From the NCBI GenBank assembly GCA_022497155.1, contig MU385744.1, positions 1 to 64,000 of the forward strand: DNA of 64,000 nucleotides, written 5' to 3'. A model generated the notes under the pieces. The model searched no databases. It saw only the letters and a list, made by a program, of their open reading frames with translations, and had not been told where the DNA came from. Of this stretch, positions 10,767 through 22,676 are shown one piece after another. The stretch's first letter is position 1. Every line of letters begins with the position of its first letter. This DNA is from Whalleya microplaca (Eukaryota > Ascomycota > Sordariomycetes > Xylariales > Xylariaceae). A program made the position numbers and the translations under genes.

Positions 10767-11970
10767 GGATATTCTCCGCTTATAGAGAAAAGAGATGCGA
10801 GGACTAGTTCTGAGAGTAGTCTATTATTATCTTATATGAGAGTCGTGCATGTGTTACCCTCTACCAGCACTGGTGATGATTCCTCATGAGACCTCTTGGT
10901 TCACTACCATGTCTAAATCTGACAACTAGGCTTACCCAGATTCTGCCTCCGAGCCCACATTATTTACCTGGCCTTCCGGGGTAATTTCATTGGTTGTCTC
11001 AATATACCTGTTCCTCATTGCGGTGGGAACAAGGTGCTGACACTACCCAGGCAGCCAGGTACTGTGCCAACCTTTCGCATTAGCTGCAGAGCAGTGAGAT
11101 TGTGTGGCTGTCAAATTTTCTGTTTATGTTCGCGGAAGTTCAGATTATAGACGTTATGTTATTGTCTTGTAGCTTTGCCTGTGGGCTAGGTGAGAGGATT
11201 TCGAGGTATTCGTTATTGCCAATAATTGGAAGAACCCACTGCTGAAGGTTTAGGCATATGACTGCTTGGTCTATATCGAGGCATACGGAAGTGTCTATTT
11301 TGTTCATGGTACTCGAGTTGTTTAATAATACAATTGTTCATGGCCATCACGAAAGCTAGGTGAAGGGCTGCTACCAATCTAAGTAGAGCTGAATCGTAAG
11401 TCGTTGGCACAGGCCAGGAGAGATTTTAGGCATCATTTTGGTGTCTTGGTTCCTTGCATCAAGCCGTAGCTGCAAGAAGTATATTCCCCGATTCCCATTA
11501 GAATTGAACTAGGTCGAGTAATTGGACGGCAATGAATCGTTCCTTGCGGGCTTGCGGGGTGTCACATTAAATCTGTATTGACCATTACACAGCACGTGGA
11601 CCTGCATATCTTCATGTGCGGGTGGATTAGATAGCGAATAAAGAACAACCTTGGAAGCACTTCAGCCTTACGACGCGGGACATTGGAACGTGGCTATCCT
11701 GGAATAACTGCGATTTCATTTCCACAACTCTATAGGAAATAATTATTAATCCATCAAAACGCATACTGACGTGATGTAGCGCTGAAGACCATGCGAATAC
11801 AAGAGCCCCGAGGCCATACAGTCTTGATCTTGGGACTAGTGGGTGATATCTATGAACGCCGCAAAAGAAAAAGCATGCCACCGGTGCCTATCCTCCCAAG
11901 TACCGAAACGCCGGCTTCGAATTTCCAATGATAGAACATATGATACTGAAGGCTTTATGTCGCCGTCATA
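10767..11970. other. Intergenic
   Basis: 1.2 kb between the ends of GNA1 and the convergent minus-strand small gene. No domain-bearing frame or RNA gene seen. Confidence 0.5.
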
Positions 11971-12374
11971 TCATTTTTTGTGGTCCCTCTTCTTCTCCGA
12001 CCTAGAGCTGGGGGTCTTGTAGCCGGGGGTTGGGGCATATTCCTCATGCCCACGAGCGTAGTGGTTGTGGGTGATGGTCTCTTTACCACTAGAGCTCGAA
12101 CGATAATAACTGTCTCCCGTGTATCCATCTATCGAGGAGGTTAGTCATGTGTATAATTACTTAGTTGAGGGAACCTGCACATACCAGACCGGTGATCACG
12201 GAATGACTCATGAACAACACGCTGAGAAGAGCCACTGGGATTATAAGAGTTTGAATCGGCACCAAGGCCCGAGCGGCCACCAGACGACATGGTGTAGCGG
12301 GAGTCCGTCGATGACGAACGGTAGGGACGGTCGTCGGTGACGATGACGGTAGAGTATCGAGAAGAGTAAGACAT
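11971..12374 (-). CDS. Small Ser/Tyr/Arg-rich protein, unknown function
   Basis: Two exons on the minus strand, 12374-12185 and 12128-11971, joined by a 56-bp GT-AG intron, give 115 residues. The protein is low complexity. It starts MSYSSRYSTVIVTDDRPYRS and is rich in Ser, Tyr, Arg, Asp and Gly. The second exon reads DGYTGDSYYRSSSSGKET, then a HNHYARGHEEYAPTPGYK segment, and ends with the basic tail RSEKKRDHKK. There is no signal peptide, membrane segment or known catalytic motif. It is likely intrinsically disordered. I do not recognise a family. The clean frame across the intron and the meaningful C-terminal exon support a real gene. Confidence 0.7.
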
Positions 12375-13270
12375 TGGTTGGTGGTGATGATATAGTTGGG
12401 GGTTCAGTAGGTGTATATGAGGTCCGCTTGAAGGGTGGGCTTGAAGGCGTGGTATATGTTGTCGAGACTTGGCTGGTGAAGAGAAGATTGGAAGATGGGA
12501 TGGAGGGCAGTGAAGAGATGGAAAGAAGACATGATCTTCTTCTGACTTTATATTCGAAGGAGAGCAGTCGGGAATAACTTAGCTTTGGCTGCTCTGCTAC
12601 TACTAGGCATGGCAACAGATCAGATAGGAAAGGCAAACACACACAGTAGCACTGTAGTACATTGAAGATGAGCCACTGGAGAGACAGCGGCCTAGGCTGA
12701 ATTGGATTGGGGGTCGGTGGCGATATGTCTGAAGCTTGGGATAGCATTACATTCGGCCTCAATGGGTGAGTCACTTGCCTGGACTTCGAGGCAGATAACC
12801 AGGGGACGAACGGGTGGTGGTGAGGCAGCCATGGTGTACCTAGATGATGTTGGTGATGGCATCGCAGATGACTGCGAAGTGGAGACAGGAGGACAGGGAA
12901 AAAGCCAGGCACCGCAGGCAGGAATCAAACTTCAACCAACATAGGACCAACATCGATACATGTAGGTCAACGAACTACGTGTAGACCTATCAACATACTG
13001 CGTATGTGTTATAGCAATTGGGAGAGATGAATAGGCATTGCACCGCAATGAGGCGGTGTCATGTAACCTTATAAGAATGTAAAGTTAGGATGAGTTTGGC
13101 GTTTGTTGCGCATCACATCCAATGCTCAGCAATTGACTTATTACATATTAACTAGACATATTAAGGTAGGGAAGAACTATACCACTGTGTAAGAACGGTG
13201 TTTTTTGTGCCTGTCAGCTGCCCTCGCTGCCTCGTAATGGGCAAGGTTGAATTGTAGGCTCTGTGTGCAC

Positions 13271-13310
13271 GTAGGTGTGTAGGGTGTGTAGGGTGTGTAG
13301 GTGTGTAGAC
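13271..13310. repeat. Short GTGTAGG(G) direct repeats
   Basis: Four near-identical units of the form GTAGGTGTGTAGGGTGTG follow each other. They are telomere-like in composition but not TTAGGG. Confidence 0.7.
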
Positions 13311-13988
13311 CCTGCCGAATTGGAGAAGAGAATTACCTACATAGGCACACAGAAGTGGCTGACTTAAAATACAGTGCGATTTAACTGCAGCCCACGAACG
13401 CTATGTACTTTAGGTACCTACGGTCCGTAAACGGTTCCTCGGCATCCATGTGTATGTGGCTCAGACACCGAAACTACTTTTAAAGTACTGTCAAGTGGAA
13501 ATTCCTGCCGTCGACGACACCTTACTACCGCGAGTACAACACAGCTTTTGGCAATCCGCGTTTGCGTGCCTAAGGCAATTGGCAAATAAGCACTAATTAC
13601 TGATAAAACTGCCTACTACCTACAAATTGGTTTGTGAAAAAGGGGGAGGGGGGCTGTGACGGAGCAGCGGTGACCGGACAATTCAGCTTCTGACCTACTA
13701 TGTATGTATGTATATTAGGAGTCGGGATGGCAGCCTAGTTAGTACTATGTAGCCTGGAGCTGATAGCTTCAATTGTACTGCGAGTAGGTGATAATTGAAA
13801 CGCGCTTATGTCCGTTGGGCTTCAGCTGAAGTCCTAGAAATAGGTTTCCGCCCCCTTGTGTGTTTCTATCTCTTTCTGATAAGTATCTGCTGGCCCCCTT
13901 TCGGTGAGATGGAACATGTATGTAAGGTATGTATGGCCGTGGGGGCGGAATCATTGAAGGCCTCAGGTCCTTAGCATACCTACCTGTT

Positions 13989-14016
13989 GTATGTATGTAT
14001 GTACATACATACATAC
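13989..14016. repeat. 28-bp perfect palindrome of GTAT/ATAC units
   Basis: Three-and-a-half GTAT units meet their exact reverse complement at a central GTAC. A smaller version, ATGTATGTACATACAT, lies at 14375-14390. Confidence 0.9.
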
Positions 14017-14912
14017 AAACATACACACTCACTGGACACATACAAAATTGTACATACATTCATTCCTAGATGGTCCTGGACGGCCCTCAACTTTCGTCTC
14101 GTGCAAGCATTACTCCCGCAAACGGGTAAGACTAGGACTAAAGTAATATGTTGTAATTATTGCCTTACCACCAATTCGTATTTGCGTACGTCAATTGCAG
14201 CCCAACGTAGCGTAGGCAGATGCCGCAAAGGACTGAGCGTTTGTTTCCCTGTGTCCGGATCAACCTACCTAGATGCCTCTCCAACAGAGCTGCAACATAG
14301 CAATGAAGAAATATTCAGCCACGCTGACGAGCGCCATTCTACATAGTACGCTGCGGTCACGAGGTTGATTTCGCATGTATGTACATACATACATAGGTGA
14401 ACGTGGCTTAGCCAGTGAGTCAGTCAGTCTGTTGTTAGTCATTGCTTCGGTGAAGGTTGAGGTGCTGCAAGAGATACTGCAAGTCATAGTAACGGGCTTA
14501 GACTGACGGGTATCTGGCAGTCTGGATGGATGGATGTCCTTTAATTGATAAATACGGATACATAGCGACGAAAGCACGTAAATATGCACATAAGCATAGT
14601 TGTCCAATCGAGACATGCATGTGTCTACTGATAACCGATAAGATCCTACGAGGTCCCTGCGTCTGATGATCTGAACCCTTCTGAACCCTTGTCACCACCT
14701 GGGCATCCAGCCCTGCCAGCATCCACCCAGCCACCATCCAGCCATCCCGCCTCAAACCTGGTAAGTAGATGATTTTCGTTTCTCCCAGAGTGTCGTTGTT
14801 GTTACCTACCTAGATAGTTCCAAGGTTGCCATTGATTCACGTTTGGCCGCTTGTCTCCTTTTTTTCAACATTAGATTCCATCCTAAGAGACTAGCTGCCC
14901 ATAATCGACAAC

Positions 14913-15610
14913 ATGCATCACCTCCTTCTCTCCCTGTCCCTCGCTGCCTCTGCTGCCATCGGCGCACTCGCTTCTACCTCCTCCGCCTCCGGCCTCAAGA
15001 TCGATATTACACTCCCTGTTGAATGCGACCGAAAAACGCAGAAGGGCGACTCTGTTCAGGTCCATTATCGAGGCACACTGGCTGCCAATGGGAACAAGTT
15101 CGATGCCAGCTATGATCGAGGCTCGCCGTTCGGTTTCAAGCTCGGAAGCGGTCAGGTCATCAAGGGCTGGGACGAGGGACTCATGGACATGTGCATCGGA
15201 GAAAAAAGGCAAGAAGGGGAAGCCCCCAACATCAACCACGCTGACCGTTGTCCAGGACCTTGACTGTATCGCCCGAGATGGGTTACGGCAAACGAGGCAT
15301 GGGTCCTATTCCAGCTAGCTCTACCCTTGGTACGTTGTAGCATTTTAGCAGTAGATGCAATATTCGTGGGAAGATATATTCTGATAATTTCCAACCAGTC
15401 TTCGAGACAGAGCTCATGGGCATCAAAGGCGTCCCCCAACCCGAGTCTATCGTCACGAAGGCCACGAGCAGTGCCAGTTCGGCGGCTAGCGAAACCGCCC
15501 AAGAAGCATCATCTACTAACATCGTCCAAAAGATCGCGGAGAAGGTCGAGCAGGTTGTTGGCACCTTGTTCAAGGATACTGATGATACTCAGGAGCACAA
15601 CGAGCTATAA
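14913..15610 (+). CDS. FKBP2: FKBP-type peptidyl-prolyl isomerase, ER
   Basis: Secretory-pathway FK506-binding prolyl isomerase that assists protein folding in the ER. Exons 14913-15208, 15256-15329 and 15399-15610 give 193 residues. The N-terminal 20 or so residues ([20 protein letters not shown]) form a clear signal peptide. The FKBP domain shows [21 protein letters not shown], the hydrophobic-pocket part [20 protein letters not shown], and then [20 protein letters not shown] after splicing. A Ser/Ala/Thr/Gln-rich extension follows. The protein ends in HNEL, an HDEL-type ER retrieval signal. Intron 1 (15209-15255, 47 bp) has a GC donor (AG|GCAAGA) and an AG acceptor. No GT donor restores the frame without deleting conserved residues. 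Intron 2 is ordinary GT-AG. Confidence 0.94.
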
Positions 15611-16557
15611 GCCTATGAACCTATTACATAACGTTACATTACACGTACTGATCTTCTATGCTATTGTGTCGTCAGTGCTCGCGTCATATAAAGATATTCT
15701 CTTGCTAGCACCCCGCTCATACAAAGACAATCTTGAGCACCTGAAGTGCCTGCCTTGACGGACGTGCTGGCTGCCTCGACCTTTGCTGTCATTGGCTACA
15801 CCCAGCATCCGAATTCTCGTCTATCGGGATATCTCAACACGGTTGGGTTATCACAGTCCCAACAAGCGTTGAGGACTGGAGTATTCGGCTATGTCCTTGC
15901 ATTAAACACGTCATGATCTTCTCCCCAAGTTGCACAATTCTTCGGCGGTCCATCCTTAGATTTCATTGCAGGACCTATCCCATATTATGCGAGGGCATTG
16001 CCATCTGCCGACAACATTGTCCACGGCGCACGGAGCTCGTCTTGCAATATGTGGTGGATTTACTCAGTAATTCCGGTGGTGTGGAAATACAGGCTCACCG
16101 CCTTCGTAGTCGTACCCGTTCGTCCACCGTATATAATCGTATGTATATGCAGGTGGATAGGCGCCTAGGTTAGTCGGGGCCGGTAATAACTTGGAAAGTA
16201 ACAAGTTCCACCAAAGAAACTTCGCCGGCAATCTGCCTACATACATTGACAAGCCAGCCAGCCGAAGGTAATCTTACCCTACCTAGGTAGTCCCCGCTTT
16301 GGCCCGGAGCATTCTCAATATACCCGTCACCGCCCTGAAAAAGATACGTACGAAAAGGAGTTGTTTGCAGGAAGGACAAATCGAGAGGCCAAGACGCGGC
16401 CGATTGCGATTCGGAAATCCGAACTCCCTTCTTATCATGCTGTCGAACTAACAAGGAATTTCCTACCCCGATTTCCAAGGTAGTTAGCTTGCCAAGGCAC
16501 ATCCTGAACCTCCCTGACTACGAAGTACGAAGTACCTCCTTCTCTTGGCCGTTGGCA
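15611..16557. other. Intergenic, FKBP2 to TRK
   Basis: About 950 bp with no recognisable coding potential. A CCTACCTAGGTAG palindrome-like word lies near 16280. The right part is the TRK upstream region. Confidence 0.5.
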
Positions 16558-19500
16558 ATGCGTAGCCTTCGACGTCTTTTGCCGCCGGTCAATTTCATCA
16601 CCATTCACTATGCATACTTCATCGTTGTACCCCTGATCGCGTCGCTTGTCTTTTGGGGCTCGTCGGACCCCAAATATAGCATATCGTATGTCGACAGCCT
16701 ATTTCTTGTCACCTCTGCCATGACAGAGGCTGGCTGTAAGTAGTCCCTACTGTCTAGATTCATGAGCGAAAAGAGAACCGACGGGCTGTACTCTGGAGAT
16801 ATAAGACATATCTTCAGATTGGCCTCTGAACTGTTCGACAGCAGAAATGACTGACTCCGGATGCTGCAGTGAATACTGTCAACCTGAGCCAGATGACCAC
16901 TTGGCAGCAGGTCCTTCTTTGGCTTTTGATTATGATTGGAAGCTCCGTCTGGGTCTCCATTTGGACTGTGTTGGTAAGGAAGCATGCCTTCGAGGCTCGC
17001 TTCGAGGAGATAGTGAAGAGGGACCGCGAGCGCCGTCTAGAGAGGCGTCATACAAGTTTGACTCTTCCTATCACACAGAGACTTAGAACGTTTGGTAGGA
17101 GTAGGACGGCACCGAATACCGGCGACGATGTTCCCAACCAAGAGCGACGCGGTGCTGCCTCGTCTCAAATCCGGGACATCAACGACGACATTCTGCCTAT
17201 ATCTCGACCAACTGACGGCAGGTCATTCTCCGCCACTGTCCCTCCAAAACAACAGCGTGGTTCGTATGACGATATAGGTCTTGACTCTATTCCTGAGCCG
17301 CCTACCACTGAGCCCTTTTCGCACCAGCGCCACCATCTTACAGCAGGCGAAATCGCGCCCAGTACTGAAATCAACTATTCTAGGGCGTCGGCACATACCG
17401 ACCATGTTTCTTTCGTTGATAGCTCCCGTAATAAAGCCAATTCAACTTCAATCTCGAATAGAAACAATCCTGTACGGAGGCAGCTGCCGAGTATCGACTC
17501 CCTCGATTCCAGGGGACGCAACCTTCCCAGCCATTTGAGCAGCCATAAGGTTGGGCGTAACGCTCAATTTCATGACCTCACAACCGAGGACCGGTTAGTA
17601 CCCTCAAGTCCATGTCACCAGTCAGCTTGGGGAGTAGTTGCTCTCACAAACTATGACTTTAGATATATATATATATATATATATGACCGCTTATTCTCGA
17701 CTATTCCGCTGATCGCTTTACAAGCCCAATAACTTAGAGCAATTGCTAACTCTTGAACGCGGGATAGGGAGAGTCTTGGCGGGACTGAGTATCGAGCTCT
17801 TAAACTTCTCTCCGTTGTGGTTCCCCTCTACGCCTTCCTTTGGCAATTTCTGGGATGCATCTCTCTTGGTGCCTGGATTGCGAATAACCAGCCGGGACCT
17901 GCCATGGCCAATGCCATATCGCCTTGGTGGAATGGAATCTTCAATGGGGTGTCTGCGTTCAACAACAGCGGTATGAGCGTATTAGACATGAATATGATAC
18001 CTTATGGGAGCTCGTACTTCGTACTTATCGTGATGGGATCGATGATCCTTGCTGGAAACACGGCCTACCCAATTTTCCTGCGGCTTAGCTTGTGGTGTAG
18101 CTGTAAGTCCCCTACTGCGATACGCAGTGTGTCGTTCTTATCAATCCGTCGACTTAAAAGGGATTAAGACTACCTCTTTCTATACTCTCCTTAGAATTGC
18201 AAAATATCCGAAGCTTGCCTTTAACTTTCTTGCTTATATGACGATGGATAATCCCTAATTCGCATCGCAGTAAAGCTCTTGAAACTGGTGACCTACCCAC
18301 AAGACTACGCAGAGTGGAAGGAGACCCTAGAATACATCCTCAAGTATCCTCGACGTGTCTACACCAACTTGTTCCCGTCTCGACAGACTTGGTGGCTTCT
18401 TTTTATGCTTTTCGTGCTGAATGGCACCGACTGGGCGGCATTTGAGATCTTGAATCTTGGCAATTCTACGCTGGATCAAATTCCCCTTGGCTCACGCATC
18501 ATTGATGGTCTCTTTCAAGCGCTTGGTAAGGTTGGCTCCAATGACAGTGCCTGTTAATAGTACTGACCATTTGATTAGCGGTGCGCTCGGGAGGATTTTA
18601 CGTGGTGTCTATCCCGACACTCTTCATTGGCCTGCAGGTGCTCTACGTTATCATGATGTTCGTCAACCTCAATTTCTGTCTACCTAGTATCGTACCTTTC
18701 TGTGTCCCCTTCAGTTAATCTCATGGGGTCTTTCGCCTCCTTTGGATGATTTTCAAGGATTTCTGGCTCTTGGAATTGCGAATTCAATACTCCCTTGTGG
18801 AACAACTGTGTACATGCCTAATTTCAAATTCTTCAGGTATATTTCGGTGTACCCGGTTGTGATTACGATGCGCCATTCAAATGTCTACGAAGAACGCTCA
18901 CTCGGCATATATGAAGAGGACCCCTTTGGCAGCATGCTCAGCCGACCCATCTCGCGCGGTCAACCTCCTGGCGAGACTCGCTCTCTTAGCCGGATGCTTC
19001 GTCATGCGTTCGCGGAGTGGCATGGTGTAGGGGCAGCCCCGAACTCACAGCAGGAGAGCCGAATCAGTTTCATCAGCCACCAGATCCGCGGACAGCTCTC
19101 GCACGACCTATGGTGGCTTGTTTTGGCCGTTTGTAAGTTATTACCCCTTCTGCTCTGCCCCAGAAGCAAAAATTGCCTGTCACGGTATACTCTGGGGCTA
19201 CATGGTCCTGAGATAGGTCTTAGAATCCCGGATATTTCACCAAACTGTATAGAACGAGTGAACACTGACTCCGATACCATAGTGATAATCATGATCATCG
19301 AGACGAAGCACTTCATTGACGATCCAGTTACGTACTCGGTCTTCAACGTCGTATTCGAGGTTGTCTCTGCTTACGGCTGCGTTGGTATCAGCATCGGAGT
19401 GCCGGCGGCGGCTTATAGCTTCAGCGGTGGTTTGTTCACCGGCAGTAAACTCGTTCTCTGCGCAGTTATGATACGGGGACGACACCGGGGCCTTCCTGTC

Positions 19501-19623
19501 GCTCTGGACCGCGCCGTTCGACTGCCTGGCGACGACATGCACATAGTCGAAGAGGAAGATCATCGAATTCGCAGGTCAATATCGGTAAGGGGGCCAAGCA
19601 TGGACAATGCAGACCTCGCATGA
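16558..19623 (+). CDS. TRK1: TRK-type high-affinity potassium transporter
   Basis: Plasma-membrane K+ uptake protein with four membrane-pore-membrane repeats. Exons 16558-16735, 16870-17593, 17768-18102, 18271-18525, 18579-18657, 18837-19132 and 19283-19623 are phase-consistent and give 735 residues. The four pore loops with their filter glycines are visible: TSAMTEAGLNTVN, NGVSAFNNSGMSVLDM, the SGG after LFQAL in the third repeat, and VSAYGCVGISIGVP. The long cytosolic loop between repeats 1 and 2 (in exon 2) is Ser/Arg-rich and poorly conserved, as in fungi. LGGTEYRALKLLSVVVPLY, the YEERSLGIYEEDP segment and the C-terminal RGRHRGLPVALDRAV are family hallmarks. Introns 2 and 3 are long for this window (174 and 168 bp), and intron 2 contains an (AT)11 run. 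Shorter than Neurospora-type TRK, mainly in the loop. Confidence 0.94.
17663..17684. repeat. (AT)11 microsatellite inside TRK intron 2
   Basis: Perfect AT run lying within the 17594-17767 intron. Confidence 0.85.
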
Positions 19624-20543
19624 ATGATCCGGAACTCGAAGATCAACGTCTAGTATACCAGAGATGTTTTGAGTCATTAACTCTCCTTTATGGCTTCGTT
19701 GTCTCGGTATCCGATTATGTTCACGTTTCACGAGGTTAATGGCTCTTTTTAGCTATGATATTACTGGATGACTCTGCTTGTACCATCGGTGGCGTTCTCC
19801 CCTTAGTCGTGTCCCCTTGAAGTATGTTGGAACACAAGCACCTCCCCATCCGCGATGTCATGATCTCCAAGCAAGACCTATGGTATCTCGAATCGCGAAC
19901 TATCGCGATGGCCATATTTGACGAGTGTCATGTGCAGGAAGTTGCCTCAATCGGCGAACATGAACATTGTCAATTTGCCCGAGTATTATTGGCTGCAAGA
20001 TCATAAACGCCTTCACATTGCGCCTGCCCCATTTCTTGATAATGGTATTGATATAATTATCATGACGTCCTAGGTCGGCGAGGAGTTAACAGTGGCATGC
20101 GAAATAGTTTGCTTGGGAGGACCCTAAAAATCTTAAAACTTGGACTCGAGGACATATACACTATAGAGTGGGAATGAATTGTTGCACAAATAAGATTATA
20201 CTGCCGTCCAGTTCGACGAGCTTTAAACCTAGTTGATATAACATCCTGACATACAACGTGTCTCGTTAAACATAAACTCGTATATATTCAATTCGGCCGT
20301 ATCCAGGCTACCTGCCACGCGCTACTGCGGTAGCTTGTGCGACCGATGGTTGCCAGATGTGCGCAAGTGGTATAGCTAATCCAATAAAGTATGGTACTTT
20401 GGCCCTTTCTCATTGCTAAGTTCGCAAGTATTGCCCAACAAGTTGGAAACTCAAAGTGACTTGGTACTGAGTGACCTGATACAAGGTAGCGTCATTGCTA
20501 TTCCTTTACCCAAAGCAACTCGATACCGTTCCTTCGAGTCAGA
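19624..20543. other. Convergent intergenic, TRK and Pol kappa
   Basis: 3' regions of two convergent genes. No domain-bearing frame or RNA gene recognised. Confidence 0.5.
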
Positions 20544-22676
20544 TCAACCGAAAAATAGCTTTCTCTGTCTCGGATCAGAGGATACCGATGTTCGTGCCCG
20601 TTTCTTCTCCGCGCCGCTCTTTACTCTCTTGGGAGCTGGTGCATCGACAGCGGGAGCCGGGCTGCGTGTAGAATCTCGCTGGACAGTATCGCGAATAGTT
20701 TGTCTGGAGAGACAGAGATCTATGTGATCATTGAATAGACGCTCATCGGTGGGCTGCGGCCGGCTACATATGGGACAATCCCACCACTCTTCTGCCTCTT
20801 GGGGTGGCGATCCCTTCTTAGGGTTGGGCACTATTTCTTTCCCATGATGACGATAATCATCGTCTCCCCCCGGCTGAAGCTCTTCCGAATAGGGTGTTGT
20901 CCTATTGGGTCGAGTGTTATCGTTGTAGGAAAAATCTCCGAGCTCGCCTCCCACTTCATCTTCTTCTTCGAGAGCATCGCTAGACTTCCGCTTGCCGGTC
21001 CCTTCCGCGTTGTCGCCACCAGATTGCACCCTTAGAGGCTTGAGTCCGAAGAACGCGCGAGCATCAGGCTTCTTTGTGCTGACTAGATGCGTACATCGCA
21101 GTCCCATCAAACGCAGTTTCATGGCCGGCATGTCTTGTTCTAGCTTTGCTAAGATGGGCAACGAGTAGTTATACAAGTCGTCTGCTGTGTTTATAGCTCT
21201 AGGTGTCACCACTTGCCTCGTGAAGACCTCGTACGTATGCAACTTCACTTTGAGCACGAGGGTTCGACCTTTGCATTCGGCCCTCCGCATATCCTTTTCT
21301 AGCTCTTCAGCGGTCCAACGCAGTTTTTCCCTTAACTGTTTTGGGTCCGACATGTCACCAAAGGTACTCTCAGTTCCGACACTCTTACGTTCATACTCCT
21401 CGACAGGTACAATTTCCGTCCTACCAAGACCCAAATAACACGTAATCAAGAACTCATACGTCTTATCACCGAACAGTTGGCGAAGGAGGTGTCGGTGCAG
21501 GTAGATGTCTCCGCAGGTCTTGACACCTATTTCTTGCAGCTCACGCTCCAATACCCGTCCAATCCCGTTAACCTTTCTAGTTGATAGGTCTCGCATGAAA
21601 GTCATGATGGTGTTACGATCATTCGGTAGGATATATTGGCCGTTCGGCTTATTCCTGTAGCATACGGAGTTAGTATTCTCCCTTTCTCGGCACTTCGATG
21701 AGAAATCGGAAGTGCTAAAAGATGCCTCGGGAGGCTGCAACCTCTTTGGGTGTTTTCCTTTTTCGCATAGGGGAATTCTTGCAGCTGCAACAGAACAGAA
21801 GGGGAAATAAACGACTCTAGATACTACTCACATATTGGAACAGATCTTGGCGAGCTTCGAATTGGCAGCAATTCCCGCAGATACGGTGATCTTGGCTGTT
21901 GCATGTATCTCGTCCCGCATCTGTTGAACGGCATCCTCGGGTGTCATATTGTGCTCTCGACAATACTCGGTGATGTTAAGGTAGGCCTCATCGATGCTAG
22001 CACTCTCAAACCTCGGATCATATTCTACCAGGACTTGGCGAACCTCGTGGGCCTTGGAAGTGTACTTGTCAAAGTTGAGTGGCAAGAGAAGCAACTCGGG
22101 ACAGAGTTTCTTGGCGACGAAGCCGGCCATGCCACTGCGACAGCCGAATTTACGAGCGACATAATTGCAAGTGGTGAGGACGCCGCCACCGACCGCGAAG
22201 GGCAGATCTTTGAGCTCGGGGCGATCGAGCTGCTCGACGGCAGCGTAGAAGGCGTCGCAGTCAATGTGGACAATGTGTTGGGTCAGGTCGCGGGATACTT
22301 CGAGTTGGGTGATCAACTGGTCAGCGGCTCGCAGGTCGCCGGTCAGGTCGAGCTTCTCGAGTCGACGCTTCTTTTCCAGGATCTGGTCGATCTTCTGGGT
22401 CAAGATCTTGTCCTTGATCTCTTCGCGATTGAAGTACTTGGATCCCTTGGATGCATTGTAGATGATCTCGGAAACCTGCACACACAAGAATGATGATTAG
22501 ACGAGAGATGAGGTAAGCGATGGAGGGCAATATATAAGAAGATATAAGACCTTAGATTGATCTACCGAGTCCTGGCCGGCCTTAGTCAGGGACGGGCCGA
22601 GAAGATGGTATTTGAGGGTGTCATGTTGTGTGTCGTGTTCTATGTCGTGTTGCGCACTGCCGGAGTTCTCGGTCAT
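20544..22676 (-). CDS. POLK: DNA polymerase kappa (Y family)
   Basis: Translesion DNA polymerase of the DinB/kappa branch, nuclear, acting on damaged templates. Exons on the minus strand, 22676-22551, 22475-21832 and 21654-20544, give 626 residues. Exon 1 begins MTENSGSAQHDIEHD and carries the kappa-type N-clasp start (YHLLGPSLTKAGQDSVDQSK). Exon 2 has the catalytic motif HIDCDAFYAAVE with the first metal-binding Asp and SIDEAYLNITEY with the catalytic Asp-Glu. The thumb/HhH part (KVNGIGRVLERELQEIGV) and little-finger domain follow in exon 3. The C-terminus holds one UBZ-type zinc finger, CPICSRP then FNDHIDLCLS, for ubiquitinated PCNA. It ends in RQRKLFFG; the QRKLFF part resembles a PIP box. 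Both introns are GT-AG. The gene appears intact and full length. Confidence 0.95.

Larger units (their letters stand above)
12375..14912. other. Repeat-rich intergenic region
   Basis: 2.5 kb without a supported gene. The part nearest 12375 is the leader/promoter of the minus-strand gene, CT-rich on the coding strand. It contains GTGTAGGG-type short repeats (13271-13310), a 28-bp perfect palindrome of GTAT/ATAC units (13989-14016), a related 16-bp palindrome (14375-14390) and several TACCTA/TAGGTA words. The right end is the FKBP promoter. Confidence 0.55.

Noticed and set aside
12241..12912. 223-codon minus-strand frame rich in Pro, Ser and His
   Set aside because: It overlaps the first exon of the well-supported small gene at 11971-12374 in another frame, has low complexity typical of a pyrimidine-rich leader, and no domain.
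13271..13310. Interstitial telomere
   Set aside because: Units are GTGTAGGG-like, few and imperfect, not TTAGGG arrays.
21903..22493. 196-codon plus-strand frame
   Set aside because: Antisense shadow of Pol kappa exon 2.
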